A stretch of 64,000 nucleotides of DNA from a bacterium (GCA_037128595.1 JBAXWB010000017.1:1-64000), one strand, 5' to 3'; counted from the first letter of the stretch, positions 34,468 to 43,613 are shown. Notes: generated by a model from the sequence alone, not told the origin. A program made the numbers and translations.

Positions 34468-34499
34468 TTTCCGCATACGTACAGGATTTGCGGAAATCC
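34468..34499. promoter_or_regulatory. Two overlapping inverted repeats in the kdgK/kinase intergenic region
   Basis: TTTCCGCA (34468-34475) pairs with TGCGGAAA (34489-34496). A second palindrome, GGATTT-GCGG-AAATCC (34484-34499), overlaps it, so the two hairpins exclude each other. It lies between divergent genes and could be an operator pair. Confidence 0.35.
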
Positions 34500-34549
34500 T
34501 GATAACCAAGTACAATGTAATTTTCACAGCGGTGTGTGGTGGATCAGTT

Positions 34550-35551
34550 ATGAATAAATTGAAACAATCAATGAGGCGGATGCTTTTCCATGTCGTTCTG
34601 CCCTATGTCCTGTTTGCCAGTTTGTGGATAATTTTATCCGATAGCCTGCTCGCGGCGCTGGTGACGGATCCTGCCCTCATCACCCAGTTGTCCATTTTCA
34701 AAGGACTGGCGTTTGTCCTTGTCACGGGAACCCTGTTATATGTCCTGTTGCGTATCGAGGTGTGGGCGCGTAACCGGGCCGAGGAAGAGCGGGCCGCGAT
34801 GCAGGGCAAACTGGTTCAAGCTCAGAAGCTGGAGGCGATCGGGACCCTTGCCAGCGGGGTGGCACACGAGATTAACAACCCGATCATGGGCATCACGGGG
34901 TATGCAAAGATGATCCTGGAGACTGTTGAGCCCGGAAGCCCGGCGGCCGAACAGGCGAATGGGATTGTCAATGCGGCTGATCGTGTGGCCACCATCACCC
35001 GGAAGTTGCTTTCATTCGCCCGGCTTGACAAGCAGCCGTCCCAGCTCGCCCGCATGTGCGATGTGGTCGGTGATACGCTGTCATTGATTCAAGCCGTGTT
35101 GAGACATGACCAGATCACGCTGGAGGTGGCAGTCCCTGAAGATCTGCCCGGACTGTCATGCCGTAGCCAACAGATTCAGCAGGTGATCATGAATCTGCTG
35201 ACCAATGCACGTGACGTGCTGAATGAGAGATATCCCGGGTATGACGAAAATAAAAAGGTTATTATCTCGGCCAGGGCGATCAGTAGCACGGAAAGTAAGC
35301 TGATGAAATTGGATGGCGTCACGCCTTGGTCCTGTGTGAGGCTGACGGTCGAAGATCACGGCATGGGCATTCCGGAATCGTTGCGCGACCGTATCATCGA
35401 TCCCTTTTTTACAACCAAATCCTACGGCAAGGGAACAGGACTCGGGTTGTCGATCAGCCACACCATCGTTAAAGAGCATGGCGGCTTGTTGTGGTTTGAG
35501 AGCGTTGTCGGCCAGGGAACCAAGTTCCACGTGGATTTACCGGTCGATTAA
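34550..35551 (+). CDS. Membrane sensor histidine kinase with short two-helix sensor
   Basis: The start at 34550 (MNKLKQSMRRM, with GGTGGAT upstream) gives 333 residues. Two membrane helices (about 14-34 and 50-72: VLPYVLFASLWIILS and GLAFVLVTGTLLYVLL) flank a very short outside loop (SLLAALVTDPALITQLS). No PAS domain follows. The kinase core has GTLASGVAHEINNPIMGITG (H ~108), VIMNLLTNARDVL, EDHGMGIP, DPFFTTKSYGKGTGLGLS. No response regulator is adjacent. The H-box is of the NtrB/AtoS-like type, so an NtrC-type partner such as that at 44746 is possible but unproven. Confidence 0.9.
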   Translation: MNKLKQSMRRMLFHVVLPYVLFASLWIILSDSLLAALVTDPALITQLSIFKGLAFVLVTGTLLYVLLRIEVWARNRAEEERAAMQGKLVQAQKLEAIGTLASGVAHEINNPIMGITGYAKMILETVEPGSPAAEQANGIVNAADRVATITRKLLSFARLDKQPSQLARMCDVVGDTLSLIQAVLRHDQITLEVAVPEDLPGLSCRSQQIQQVIMNLLTNARDVLNERYPGYDENKKVIISARAISSTESKLMKLDGVTPWSCVRLTVEDHGMGIPESLRDRIIDPFFTTKSYGKGTGLGLSISHTIVKEHGGLLWFESVVGQGTKFHVDLPVD

Positions 35552-35578
35552 CTTTTGAAAAACAGGGGGTAAAGATTT

Positions 35579-37501
35579 ATGAAACTATTCGTTCCCGGCC
35601 GGATTTGTCTGTTTGGTGAACACTCTGACTGGGCGGGCAGTTATCGCCGCATCAATGGTGAACTCGAAAAAGGGTACACAATCATTACCGGGACCAATCA
35701 GGGGCTGTATGCCACGGTTAAACCCCACCCGAATAAACTAGTCCTCAAGACCACCTTGAGCGATGGGACGCCCTTCGGCCCGTATGAGATTCCGATGGAT
35801 CGTGAGGCGTTGCTAGCCGAGGCGCAGAAGGGCAGTTTTTTCAGTTATGCTGCAGGCGTTGCTTACCAGGTCTTGACTCATTACCGGGTGCGGGGCCTGG
35901 AAATTGATAATTACCTCACCGATCTGCCGATCAAGAAGGGCCTGTCATCCAGCGCCGCCGTGTGCGTGCTGGTGGCCCGCGCCTTTAACCGGATCTACGA
36001 TCTCAAGATGACGGTCCGGGGCGAAATGGAGTATGCCTATCTGGGTGAAATCACCACCCCGTCCCGGTGCGGGCGCATGGATCAGGGGTGCGCCTACGGA
36101 AGCCGGCCGATTATGATGAGCTATGATGGCGACCGGGTTGACGTCTCGGAACTCGCCACGCCCAAGGATCTGTATTTTGTGATCGTTGACCTTCACGCCA
36201 GCAAGGATACCCGCGAAATATTAAATCATTTGAATCATTGTTATCCCTTCGCGGAAGATGAGATTCAAAAAGGGGTCCAGAAGTACCTTGGCCCCGTATG
36301 TGCCGCGATCACCCATCGTGCCGCGCAGGCCATCCGGAACGGAGATGCCCCTCTGATCGGGGAACTCATGAGGGAGGCCCAGTCCGAATTTGATAAATAC
36401 TGTATTCCCGCCTGCCCCTCGCAGTTGACCTCGCCGGTCCTTCACAAAGTGCTGAACTATGGCCCATTGCAGTCCCTCGTCCTGGGGGGGAAGGGCGTGG
36501 GGTCCCAGGGCGATGGTACGGCCCAGTTTATTGTCAAGGACCAGGAGACGCAGGAAAAAGTGATTCAGATCCTTGAGCGGGATCTCAAGATGAGCGGGCT
36601 CCGGCTCGTGCTCCAGAGCGGGCGGCGGATTCGTAAGGCCGTCATCCCGGCCGCCGGGTTTGGTACCCGGATGTTCCCGGCCACCAAGGCGCTCAAGAAA
36701 GAGCTGTTCCCCATCATGGACCGGCAGGGGCGGATGAAGCCCGCCATCCAGATTATCGTTGAGGAAGCTGTACAGTCCGGGGTTGAGGAGATCGGACTGA
36801 TCGTCCAGAGCCGGGACAAAGAGGTATTTGAGGACTTCTTTTACTCCCCTCCTCCCATCGAGAATTTCAACAAGCTCTCCAAGGAGAATCAGGAATATAG
36901 TCAGTATCTGCTGGAAGTGGGGCGACACGTTAAATTGTTGTCCCAGGATACGCAGGAAGGCTTTGGACATGCCGTTCATTGCTCCCGGGAATTTGTCGGC
37001 GAGGAACCCTTCCTGCTGATGCTGGGCGATCATCTCTATGCGTCCGCACTCGACCGGTCCTGTGCCGGACAATTGATGGATGTGTATGAGAAAACCGGCA
37101 TGAGCGTGGTTGGGCTGAAGGCGATGCCGGCTGATCAGGTAAAGCATTTCGGCTGTGTGACGGGAATGTGGCAGAAGGAAGGGGAAATCCTGGACATCAC
37201 GGAGTTTGCCGAGAAGCCCGATGTCGAATATGCTCGCACCAACCTCAAGGTGGATGGCCTGGAGGAAGATACCTTTCTGACCGTGTTCGGCCTCTATATT
37301 CTCAAGCCCCAGATATTTCATCTGCTTGAGGAGAATATCCGGAACAATATCCGCGAGCGGGGCGAGTTCCAGCTGACCTCATGCCTGGATGAATTGCGTA
37401 AGCTCGACGGGTTCGTCGGGTGTGTCGTCAAGGGGCGCCGATTCGATATCGGCCTTCCCGAGGCCTACCGGCAGACCCTGATTGATTTCCCCAATGCGTG
37501 A
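35579..37501 (+). CDS. GHMP sugar kinase fused to a GalU-like uridylyltransferase
   Basis: A 640-residue two-domain protein. Residues ~1-345 are a GHMP kinase related to galactokinase, arabinokinase and glucuronokinase: PGRICLFGEHSDWAG at the N-terminus and the phosphate loop LPIKKGLSSSAAVCVL (~118-133), plus GGKGVGSQGDGTAQF near the end. Residues ~350-640 are a nucleotidyltransferase like GalU/UDP-sugar pyrophosphorylase: VIPAAGFGTRMFPATKALKK (~352-371), LLMLGDHLY, EFAEKPDVEYA and ERGEFQLTSCLDEL. One protein could therefore convert a free sugar to its 1-phosphate and then to a UDP-sugar. The sugar could be galactose, arabinose or glucuronate. GGGGG precedes the ATG. The hexosamine kinase at 25891 offers a different 1-phosphate. 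Confidence 0.88.
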   Translation: MKLFVPGRICLFGEHSDWAGSYRRINGELEKGYTIITGTNQGLYATVKPHPNKLVLKTTLSDGTPFGPYEIPMDREALLAEAQKGSFFSYAAGVAYQVLTHYRVRGLEIDNYLTDLPIKKGLSSSAAVCVLVARAFNRIYDLKMTVRGEMEYAYLGEITTPSRCGRMDQGCAYGSRPIMMSYDGDRVDVSELATPKDLYFVIVDLHASKDTREILNHLNHCYPFAEDEIQKGVQKYLGPVCAAITHRAAQAIRNGDAPLIGELMREAQSEFDKYCIPACPSQLTSPVLHKVLNYGPLQSLVLGGKGVGSQGDGTAQFIVKDQETQEKVIQILERDLKMSGLRLVLQSGRRIRKAVIPAAGFGTRMFPATKALKKELFPIMDRQGRMKPAIQIIVEEAVQSGVEEIGLIVQSRDKEVFEDFFYSPPPIENFNKLSKENQEYSQYLLEVGRHVKLLSQDTQEGFGHAVHCSREFVGEEPFLLMLGDHLYASALDRSCAGQLMDVYEKTGMSVVGLKAMPADQVKHFGCVTGMWQKEGEILDITEFAEKPDVEYARTNLKVDGLEEDTFLTVFGLYILKPQIFHLLEENIRNNIRERGEFQLTSCLDELRKLDGFVGCVVKGRRFDIGLPEAYRQTLIDFPNA

Positions 37502-37520
37502 TTATTCTGCCTCTCTGAGT

Positions 37521-37595
37521 TGTGGGGCGGATGTCCCCATCCGCCTGTCTGCGGAGCCATCTGGCACCAAGGCGGATGGGGACATCCGCCCCACA
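37521..37595. repeat. Perfect inverted repeat, 26-bp arms, 23-base loop
   Basis: The left arm at 37521-37546 starts TGTGGGGCGGATG and the right arm at 37570-37595 is its exact reverse complement. The loop (37547-37569) contains TGGCACCA, the complement of TTGGTGCC in the loop of the 22024 palindrome. It follows the GHMP-transferase stop by 20 bases and precedes aroB. It may act as a terminator, but resembles a dispersed palindromic element. Confidence 0.85.
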
Positions 37596-37698
37596 CCGAG
37601 AGCCAAAACACAGAGATACGCCCGCGTTGACTCATGTCTTGCGGTGAGGTAGAGTGCCTGCCTGTCTCCGCCGCACGCGGAGGGCTGGAGGTCTACTG

Positions 37699-38787
37699 AT
37701 GGCAACAACAATTCAGGTTAAACTGGCGGAGCGTTCCTATCCCATCCATATTGGCCGGGGGCTGTCCTTGGTCTCAACCCTGGGCGAGCAACCGGGGACC
37801 CGCGTCTTGATGATCTCAGATACCCATGTGGATGCGCTTCACGGCCAGGCGGTTTGTGCGCAACTCGAGGGCAGGGGGATGACCTGCTTGCGCGCGGTGG
37901 TCCCGGCTGGAGAGGAAACCAAATCCCTGAAGTGGGTTGAGTTTTTATATGAGAAGGCGGCCTCCGCCGGACTGGACCGGAATGCCATCATCGTGGCCCT
38001 CGGCGGCGGGATGGTGGGGGATCTGGCCGGTTTTGTGGCGGCTACTTATTTGCGAGGGGTGCGGTTTGTCCAAATCCCGACCTCGTTGCTGGCACTGGTC
38101 GATAGTTCCGTGGGCGGCAAGACCGGGGTGAATCTGGCGCAAGGCAAAAATCTGGTGGGCGCTTTCTATCAACCCATTGAGGTGGATGCCGATCTGGACC
38201 TGCTGAAGACTCTTCCGCAACGGGAATATGTGTCCGGTCTGGCCGAAGTGGTGAAGTATGGGGTTATTTGGGACGCCTCCTTTTTTCATCTGCTCGAAAA
38301 AAACACCAATGAATTGCTCAGGCGCGACCCGGGTCTGCTGGAATCCGTCATCGCGCGGTGTTGCGAAATCAAGGCGGAGGTGGTGGCCATGGATGAACGT
38401 GAAATCGGTCCTCGTGCGATCCTGAATTTCGGCCATACCCTCGGCCACGCCCTGGAGAAGGCGGGCGGGTATGGACGCTGGCTGCATGGTGAGGCGGTGG
38501 CCATGGGAATGCATTATGCCGCCCACCTGTCTGTCAGGGTCGAGGGGTTTGCGCATACGGATGCCGCCCGGGTCTCTACCTTGCTTCAGTCGTTAGGCCT
38601 CCCGATCCACCCTGAAGGGGATGCCAGCCCCGCTTGGGGAACCTTGCGTGACGCCATGTTGTCGGATAAAAAGACGCTGAAAAAACGGCCCCGTTTTGTG
38701 TTATCCCGGAAACTGGGCGCGGCCGTGGTGGGGTGTGAGGTGGATGAGTCCGTCCTCGAGGAGGTTTGGAATGTCTGCGGTAAATGA
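37699..38787 (+). CDS. aroB: 3-dehydroquinate synthase
   Basis: A 362-residue enzyme that makes 3-dehydroquinate from DAHP, step two of the shikimate pathway. NAD/phosphate motifs are VALGGGMVGDLAGFVAATYL, the phosphate loop PTSLLALVDSSVGGKTGVN, and metal-binding residues in EVVKYGVIWD and LNFGHTLGHALEKAG with WLHGEAVAMGM. The start at 37699 has GGAGG 7 bases before it; the frame is open to 37654 upstream. Its end overlaps the next gene by 17 bases. Confidence 0.95.
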   Translation: MATTIQVKLAERSYPIHIGRGLSLVSTLGEQPGTRVLMISDTHVDALHGQAVCAQLEGRGMTCLRAVVPAGEETKSLKWVEFLYEKAASAGLDRNAIIVALGGGMVGDLAGFVAATYLRGVRFVQIPTSLLALVDSSVGGKTGVNLAQGKNLVGAFYQPIEVDADLDLLKTLPQREYVSGLAEVVKYGVIWDASFFHLLEKNTNELLRRDPGLLESVIARCCEIKAEVVAMDEREIGPRAILNFGHTLGHALEKAGGYGRWLHGEAVAMGMHYAAHLSVRVEGFAHTDAARVSTLLQSLGLPIHPEGDASPAWGTLRDAMLSDKKTLKKRPRFVLSRKLGAAVVGCEVDESVLEEVWNVCGK

Positions 38788-39385
38788 ACAGATTGTCCGC
38801 GAATATTTCGAGCATCTGGGCTTCCTGGTTAACCAGCCCTGTAAATATGTCTCGGTGGGGCGTAATAAACGGATTGAAGAGGAACTCGACCTGCTTGTGA
38901 CCCATCCTCAAGTGTTAGAGCATGTGTTGCCCACGGACATCATCTGGACCAGCGCCCATCTTAAAACCATTCGCCGGGCCGTGGTAGGAGTACGGGGTGG
39001 TCATTCCGAACGGTTTTATTCAGGAACCTATGAACAGGCGCCTGAAATTTTGCGCTATGCCGAGCGGTCCGCGCGGTTGGCGGGCGCGGCACGGCTGGGC
39101 GGGGAGCCGCTGGCCGTTATTCTCTGCATCCCGGAACTGCCCGTTTCAGAGGAACTTCAGGCGAAAACCCTGCAGGGCTTGCGGGAGCGGGGGGTGGATG
39201 GCGTGCTCTCGTTCCGGACCATGTTGCTGGAACTGGTATCGGCCGTGCGGGTCAACCGGAATTACGAAAAATCGGACCTGCTCCAGATCCTGCGCATCCT
39301 CAAGGCGTATAACATCGTCAAGGACCCACAACTTGAGTTTTTTGACAAACGCGGACGAAAAGTGAAATCGAAGGTTGAGCCATGA
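38771..39385 (+). CDS. Conserved protein of unknown function, possible nuclease-fold
   Basis: A 204-residue protein starting at 38771 after AGGAGG, overlapping aroB's end by 17 bases. The N-terminus (REYFEHLGFLVNQPCKYVSV, then KRIEEELDLLVTHPQ) has the E...D.L look of a restriction-endonuclease-like (PDDEXK) core, but I do not see a complete catalytic set. The C-terminal half is helical with charged ends. Neighbours are aroB and corA, and a 4-base overlap with corA makes translational coupling likely. I do not recognise a named family. Confidence 0.7.
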   Translation: MSAVNEQIVREYFEHLGFLVNQPCKYVSVGRNKRIEEELDLLVTHPQVLEHVLPTDIIWTSAHLKTIRRAVVGVRGGHSERFYSGTYEQAPEILRYAERSARLAGAARLGGEPLAVILCIPELPVSEELQAKTLQGLRERGVDGVLSFRTMLLELVSAVRVNRNYEKSDLLQILRILKAYNIVKDPQLEFFDKRGRKVKSKVEP

Positions 39386-40356
39386 TCAAATCATTTGTAT
39401 TTAATCAAACGCAGGGCCGGTTGATCAGCCAGGACCTCTCCCTTGATCTGCTCAAAGTGGTGCTGCAGGATGACGGGGTCCAATTCTGGGTGGATATCGG
39501 CGAGTGTTCCGATGAGGACGCCAAAACCGTGCTCGAAGGCGTTTTTCAATTTCATCCACTAGCGATTGAAGACTGTTTCACGCCCAGTGACCGGGCCAAG
39601 GTTGAAGAATACGAAAACTACCTTTTCCTAGTGGTTCATGCCGTCACCTACACCAATGGCGAACTGAAGGCCAATGAGCTGGATATGTTCATCGGCAAAA
39701 ACTTCCTGGTGACCTATCACCGGACCCCGCTGAAGTGTGTGAATGCCACTGTGGAGCGGGTTCTTAAAAATGCCCCCACCGTCGCCCGGGCTCCGGACCG
39801 GTTGACGTACACGATCCTGGATTTTCTGTTGGAGGACTATGCGCCAGCCCTTGAGGAAATCTCCGTTGAGATCTCCGATCTCGAGAAATCCATCATGGTG
39901 AATCAGACGTCCAAGGATATTCTCGCCGATGTCATGAAGTTGAAGGGTGAAGTGCAACGGCTCAGGCAGATCGCCTGGCCGCAACGGGAAACCATCGCCC
40001 GCCTGGCGCATGCCGAGTTCAAGATTGTCCGGAGTCATATGCTGCCTTACTACCGGGACTTGCTCGATCAGCTGGTCCGGATCAGTTCGCTAGCGGAAAA
40101 TGCCAGAGACTCGCTGACGGGCGTGCTCCAGGTTCATCTCAACATTCAGCAGATGCAGGTGAATCACGTGATCAAGGTGCTGACGGTGATGGCTACCCTC
40201 TGTATGCCCGCCCTCGTTTTGACGAGCTATTACGGGATGAACATCAATCATTGGCCCAGTCTGGAAAATCCCCTGGGGTGGGTCTGGGTCTGGTTTATCA
40301 CGCTGCTGACGACTGGGATCCTGTATTTCTACCTGAAACGCCGGGGTTGGTGGTGA
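39382..40356 (+). CDS. corA: CorA-type divalent metal (magnesium) transporter
   Basis: A 324-residue protein of the CorA superfamily. The large cytosolic N-domain runs to ~residue 265, with a long helix including EISVEISDLEKSIMVN. Two C-terminal helices follow, and the GMN motif (YYGMNINHWP, ~293-302) between them forms the pore selectivity site for Mg2+. It ends in a basic tail (YLKRRGWW). It overlaps the stop of the unknown gene by 4 bases, and the U32 gene follows 16 bases later. Confidence 0.93.
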   Translation: MIKSFVFNQTQGRLISQDLSLDLLKVVLQDDGVQFWVDIGECSDEDAKTVLEGVFQFHPLAIEDCFTPSDRAKVEEYENYLFLVVHAVTYTNGELKANELDMFIGKNFLVTYHRTPLKCVNATVERVLKNAPTVARAPDRLTYTILDFLLEDYAPALEEISVEISDLEKSIMVNQTSKDILADVMKLKGEVQRLRQIAWPQRETIARLAHAEFKIVRSHMLPYYRDLLDQLVRISSLAENARDSLTGVLQVHLNIQQMQVNHVIKVLTVMATLCMPALVLTSYYGMNINHWPSLENPLGWVWVWFITLLTTGILYFYLKRRGWW

Positions 40357-40372
40357 GGGGAGGTACGGGGCG

Positions 40373-42829
40373 ATGAGAACCGAACTGCTTGCTCCTGCCG
40401 GTGATCTGGAGGCCGCTTATGCCGCCTTTCATCATGGGGCGGATGCGGTGTATCTTGGCCTGCAAAGGTTTTCCGCCCGTGCCGAGGCCGCCAATTTTTC
40501 ACCCGAAGACCTGAGTGAGATTGTCGGGTTTGCCCATGCGGCCTCACCCCGGCGCTCTGTCTTTGTGGCCTTCAATACGCTGGTTCAGGATCATGAATTG
40601 GATGAAGCCATTGAGACGCTGGCGTTACTGGATGCCACCGGTGTGGATGCGGTGATTGTCCAGGATCTGGGTATCGCCCGTCTGGCCCGTACGTATTTCC
40701 CCCGGCTGGAATTGCACGCCAGCACGCAGCTGGTGATCCACAATGTGGCCGGGGCCATTGCGGCGCGCGAGCTGGGCTTCCTCCGGGTGACCCTGGCCCG
40801 TGAGTTGACGCTGAAAGAGATGGCCGCCATTGTCCGTGAAAGCGGACTGGATGTGGAGGTGTTCATTCATGGGGCCCTGTGTTACTCCTATAGCGGACTC
40901 TGCCTCTATTCCTCGATGCTGCGCGGGCGGAGTGGTAACCGGGGGCGGTGCGCCTATCCCTGTCGCGACACTTTTGGCCAGACCCAGGCCTATCCGTTTT
41001 CCATGAAAGATCTGGCCCTGACCGGAGATGTCCTGAAGTTGCGTGAGGCCGGGGTGTTCAGTTTCAAGATTGAGGGGCGCAAGAAAAGTGCTTTGTATGT
41101 TGCGGCCGTGACTCAATATTACCGGAAGTTGCTGGAGGGCCGGCTCTCCCTGCTCGAGAAGCGGGCCGCGGAGGAGGAGATCAAAACCATTTTCAGCCGT
41201 CCCTGGACTGACCTATACCTTAATTCCCCGCGCAATCGCGAGGTGACGGATAGTGAAGTGGTCGGGCACCGCGGGGCGCCCATCGGGATGGTTGAGGCCC
41301 TCGTCCGGCGGGGCGGGAGCGAATGGGTCCAGTTCACCACGCAGCGGCGCCTAGAGCGGCATGACGGGATCCAGACGGATATTCCCGGCCGGGGCCGTCC
41401 TTTCGGATTTCCCGTTGATCATTTGCGAATGATCAGTGAGCGCGGCAAGCCGCTTGAGGAGGTATTTGAAGTGCCTGCCCAGTGCCGGGTCGAAGTCGGC
41501 TTACCGCGCGAGCATCCCGAGATCAAGGCCGGGGCACCCCTGTATTGTTCCTCCTCCCAGACGGTCAAGCAGCAGTACCGCTTTACACGCCCGAAGCCCG
41601 GCTTGCACCGGGTGCGAATGGGCATGAACGTGGTGCTTAATGCCACGGCGACGGAACTTGAAGCTGTGGCCAGTCTCGGTTCCTGCGAGGGCCTCTCGGC
41701 CAAGGCCGCCATGGCGGGCCCCTTCGAGCCCAGTCGGGATGCGGAGGGGGTGACCAGAACGGCCCAGGCGGCCTTTAGCAAATTGGGTGACACGCAGTTT
41801 GAATTGGCCGACCTTCAGGTTAACAACCCCGCGGGCCTGTTCATTCCGGTGTCTGTCCTCAATCGGGTTCGTCGTGAGCTGACCTCCGCATTATCTGACG
41901 CCGTGGCGACCCATCGCCAGCAGGCTGTTAAGGCCGTCCAGGCGGCAGAGAAGCCTGTATCCGGCGCTTTCGCAGGGAAAAGCCGGGGGCTGCGTTGGTC
42001 CATTAAAACGGATCGGGTAGCCCATCTCTCTGCCTTGGAGCCTGCGGACTACCAGGATTTGGATGAGGTGGTGGTCGAGATTCAGCGCGATCCACTTCCT
42101 GAATTGATGGCCGGATTGGCGCGGTGGCGCGAACAGGTCGGAGTTGATAAAGTCAGGTTAGCCCTGCCGCCGCTGATGCGTGAATGGGAACGCCCGGACC
42201 TCGAAGAGAAGATCAGGGTGCTTCAGGCGGAGGGGTGGCCCCACTGGGAGGCGGGCGCACTCTTTGCCTGGCCGCTGTTAAACCGGTCCTGCGCAACGGC
42301 CGTGAGCCAGTCCCCCGACACCCTGCTGACCGCCGATTGGTCAGTGTATGTGACGAACCGGTCTGCGGCGCGGCAGGTCCTCTCCATGGGGGCCAGCCGG
42401 TTTACGTTCTCGCCGGACGATAGCAGTGAAAATATGCTTTCGTTGCTGAAGTCATTTGGCGAACAGGCGACGGTCATTATTTACCAGGACACCCCTTTAT
42501 TCATTTCTGAAAACTGCGCCCTGGCGGCCCAGGCCCAGCGTTGTCCGGCCAGCCCGGATTGCCGGACTTCGGAGCGGGAATGGGAATCCGGCAGCGGGGA
42601 AGCGGTCCGGATGATCCAGCACGGGTGTCGCACCCTCGCCATCAATGAAGTCCCTTTTTCATTGGCAGGGCGAGTGGGGGAATTGCAAAAAGCGGGGGCC
42701 CGGTATATAAGAGCTGACTTTATCAACCGCCGCTATGAGCCCGCCATGGTGTGCGAGCGGTGGCGTGCCTTGCGGCAAGGCCACCGGGTGGCCGGGTACG
42801 AGGGTAATTATTCAAGGGGAACACGATGA
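40373..42829 (+). CDS. Peptidase U32 family protein, RlhA-like (23S rRNA hydroxylation)
   Basis: An 818-residue U32 protein starting after GGGGAGG. The N-terminal domain (ELLAPAGDLEAAYAAFHHGA, ADAVYLGLQRFSARA) and FIHGALCYSYSGLC, RGRCAYPCRDTFGQ are U32 signatures; RCAYPCR carries cysteines that could bind an iron-sulphur cluster. The extra ~450 C-terminal residues match the DUF3656 architecture of E. coli RlhA (5-hydroxycytidine at C2501 of 23S rRNA), not the shorter TrhP tRNA enzymes. True protease activity is unlikely. A pseudouridine synthase follows with 4-base overlap, which supports an RNA-modification role. Confidence 0.88.
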   Translation: MRTELLAPAGDLEAAYAAFHHGADAVYLGLQRFSARAEAANFSPEDLSEIVGFAHAASPRRSVFVAFNTLVQDHELDEAIETLALLDATGVDAVIVQDLGIARLARTYFPRLELHASTQLVIHNVAGAIAARELGFLRVTLARELTLKEMAAIVRESGLDVEVFIHGALCYSYSGLCLYSSMLRGRSGNRGRCAYPCRDTFGQTQAYPFSMKDLALTGDVLKLREAGVFSFKIEGRKKSALYVAAVTQYYRKLLEGRLSLLEKRAAEEEIKTIFSRPWTDLYLNSPRNREVTDSEVVGHRGAPIGMVEALVRRGGSEWVQFTTQRRLERHDGIQTDIPGRGRPFGFPVDHLRMISERGKPLEEVFEVPAQCRVEVGLPREHPEIKAGAPLYCSSSQTVKQQYRFTRPKPGLHRVRMGMNVVLNATATELEAVASLGSCEGLSAKAAMAGPFEPSRDAEGVTRTAQAAFSKLGDTQFELADLQVNNPAGLFIPVSVLNRVRRELTSALSDAVATHRQQAVKAVQAAEKPVSGAFAGKSRGLRWSIKTDRVAHLSALEPADYQDLDEVVVEIQRDPLPELMAGLARWREQVGVDKVRLALPPLMREWERPDLEEKIRVLQAEGWPHWEAGALFAWPLLNRSCATAVSQSPDTLLTADWSVYVTNRSAARQVLSMGASRFTFSPDDSSENMLSLLKSFGEQATVIIYQDTPLFISENCALAAQAQRCPASPDCRTSEREWESGSGEAVRMIQHGCRTLAINEVPFSLAGRVGELQKAGARYIRADFINRRYEPAMVCERWRALRQGHRVAGYEGNYSRGTR

Positions 42830-43548
42830 AACGGCACCAGCCCAGAGGGCTTGTTATTCTACATGAAGACCGCGATATTATCGTGGTCAACAAAGTTGCA
42901 GGGTTGCTGACCATTGCCACCGATGATGAGCAGACGCGGACCGCGTATCACTTGCTGACCGACTATGTCCGCAAAGGGTGTAACAAATCGCGGGAGCGGA
43001 TTTTTATTGTGCACCGGCTGGATCGCGATACCTCCGGAGTGCTGGTCTTTGCCCGAACGGAGGAAGCCAAACGCACCCTTCAGGCAAAATGGGACAAGAC
43101 CGAAAAACATTATCTGGCCGTGGTTCATGGAATTCTGGACAAAAAGGAAGGAATGATTACCTCCTATCTGGCTGAAAATGCCGCGTTTCGCGTGTACTCC
43201 ACCCAGAATCCGTCGCAGGGCCTGCTGTCGCACACCGCCTATCGGGTTCGCCAGGAAACCCGGACCTTCAGTTTAGTGGACATCACCCTGCTGACGGGGC
43301 GTAAGAATCAGATCCGCGTTCATTTCGCCGAGCAGGGGCATCCGATTGTGGGTGACCGGAAATACGGCCAGGAAAACGATCCCCATCGGGTATTGGCCCT
43401 GCATGCCAGATCGCTGGCCATTGACCATCCTTTCAGTGGAAAACGATTGACCTTTGAAGCCGAAGTGCCGGAGCATTTTGAGCGACTGGTCGGGCCCGGG
43501 GTTTTGACAGTGCAAAACCCTCCATTGAGGAAAAAAATGCGGGGATAG
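42826..43548 (+). CDS. RluA-family pseudouridine synthase
   Basis: A 240-residue protein without an S4 domain. The catalytic loop is FIVHRLDRDTSGVLVFART (nucleophilic Asp in RLDRDTSG), followed by the second motif TGRKNQIRVHFAEQGHPIVG. Such short RluA proteins often act on 23S rRNA or tRNA, with RluE/RluB-like substrates uncertain here. The start overlaps the U32 gene stop. It ends with a lysine/arginine tail (RKKMRG). Confidence 0.9.
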   Translation: MKRHQPRGLVILHEDRDIIVVNKVAGLLTIATDDEQTRTAYHLLTDYVRKGCNKSRERIFIVHRLDRDTSGVLVFARTEEAKRTLQAKWDKTEKHYLAVVHGILDKKEGMITSYLAENAAFRVYSTQNPSQGLLSHTAYRVRQETRTFSLVDITLLTGRKNQIRVHFAEQGHPIVGDRKYGQENDPHRVLALHARSLAIDHPFSGKRLTFEAEVPEHFERLVGPGVLTVQNPPLRKKMRG

Positions 43549-43563
43549 GTCTTATTAATGGAG

Positions 43564-43583
43564 GGCGCCGCTCGGCCGGCGCC
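43564..43583. terminator. GC-rich hairpin after the RluA-like gene
   Basis: GGCGCCG (43564-43570) pairs perfectly with CGGCGCC (43577-43583) around a 6-base loop. It lies 16 bases after the stop, without a T-run, and before the secreted TPR gene. Confidence 0.35.
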
Positions 43584-43613
43584 GGGTGCAATTCGAAAAA
43601 AAGTGAGAACCTT

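Noticed and set aside
36221-37321. 366-codon minus-strand frame
   Set aside because: Antisense of the GHMP-transferase gene; no homology-like motif or ribosome site.
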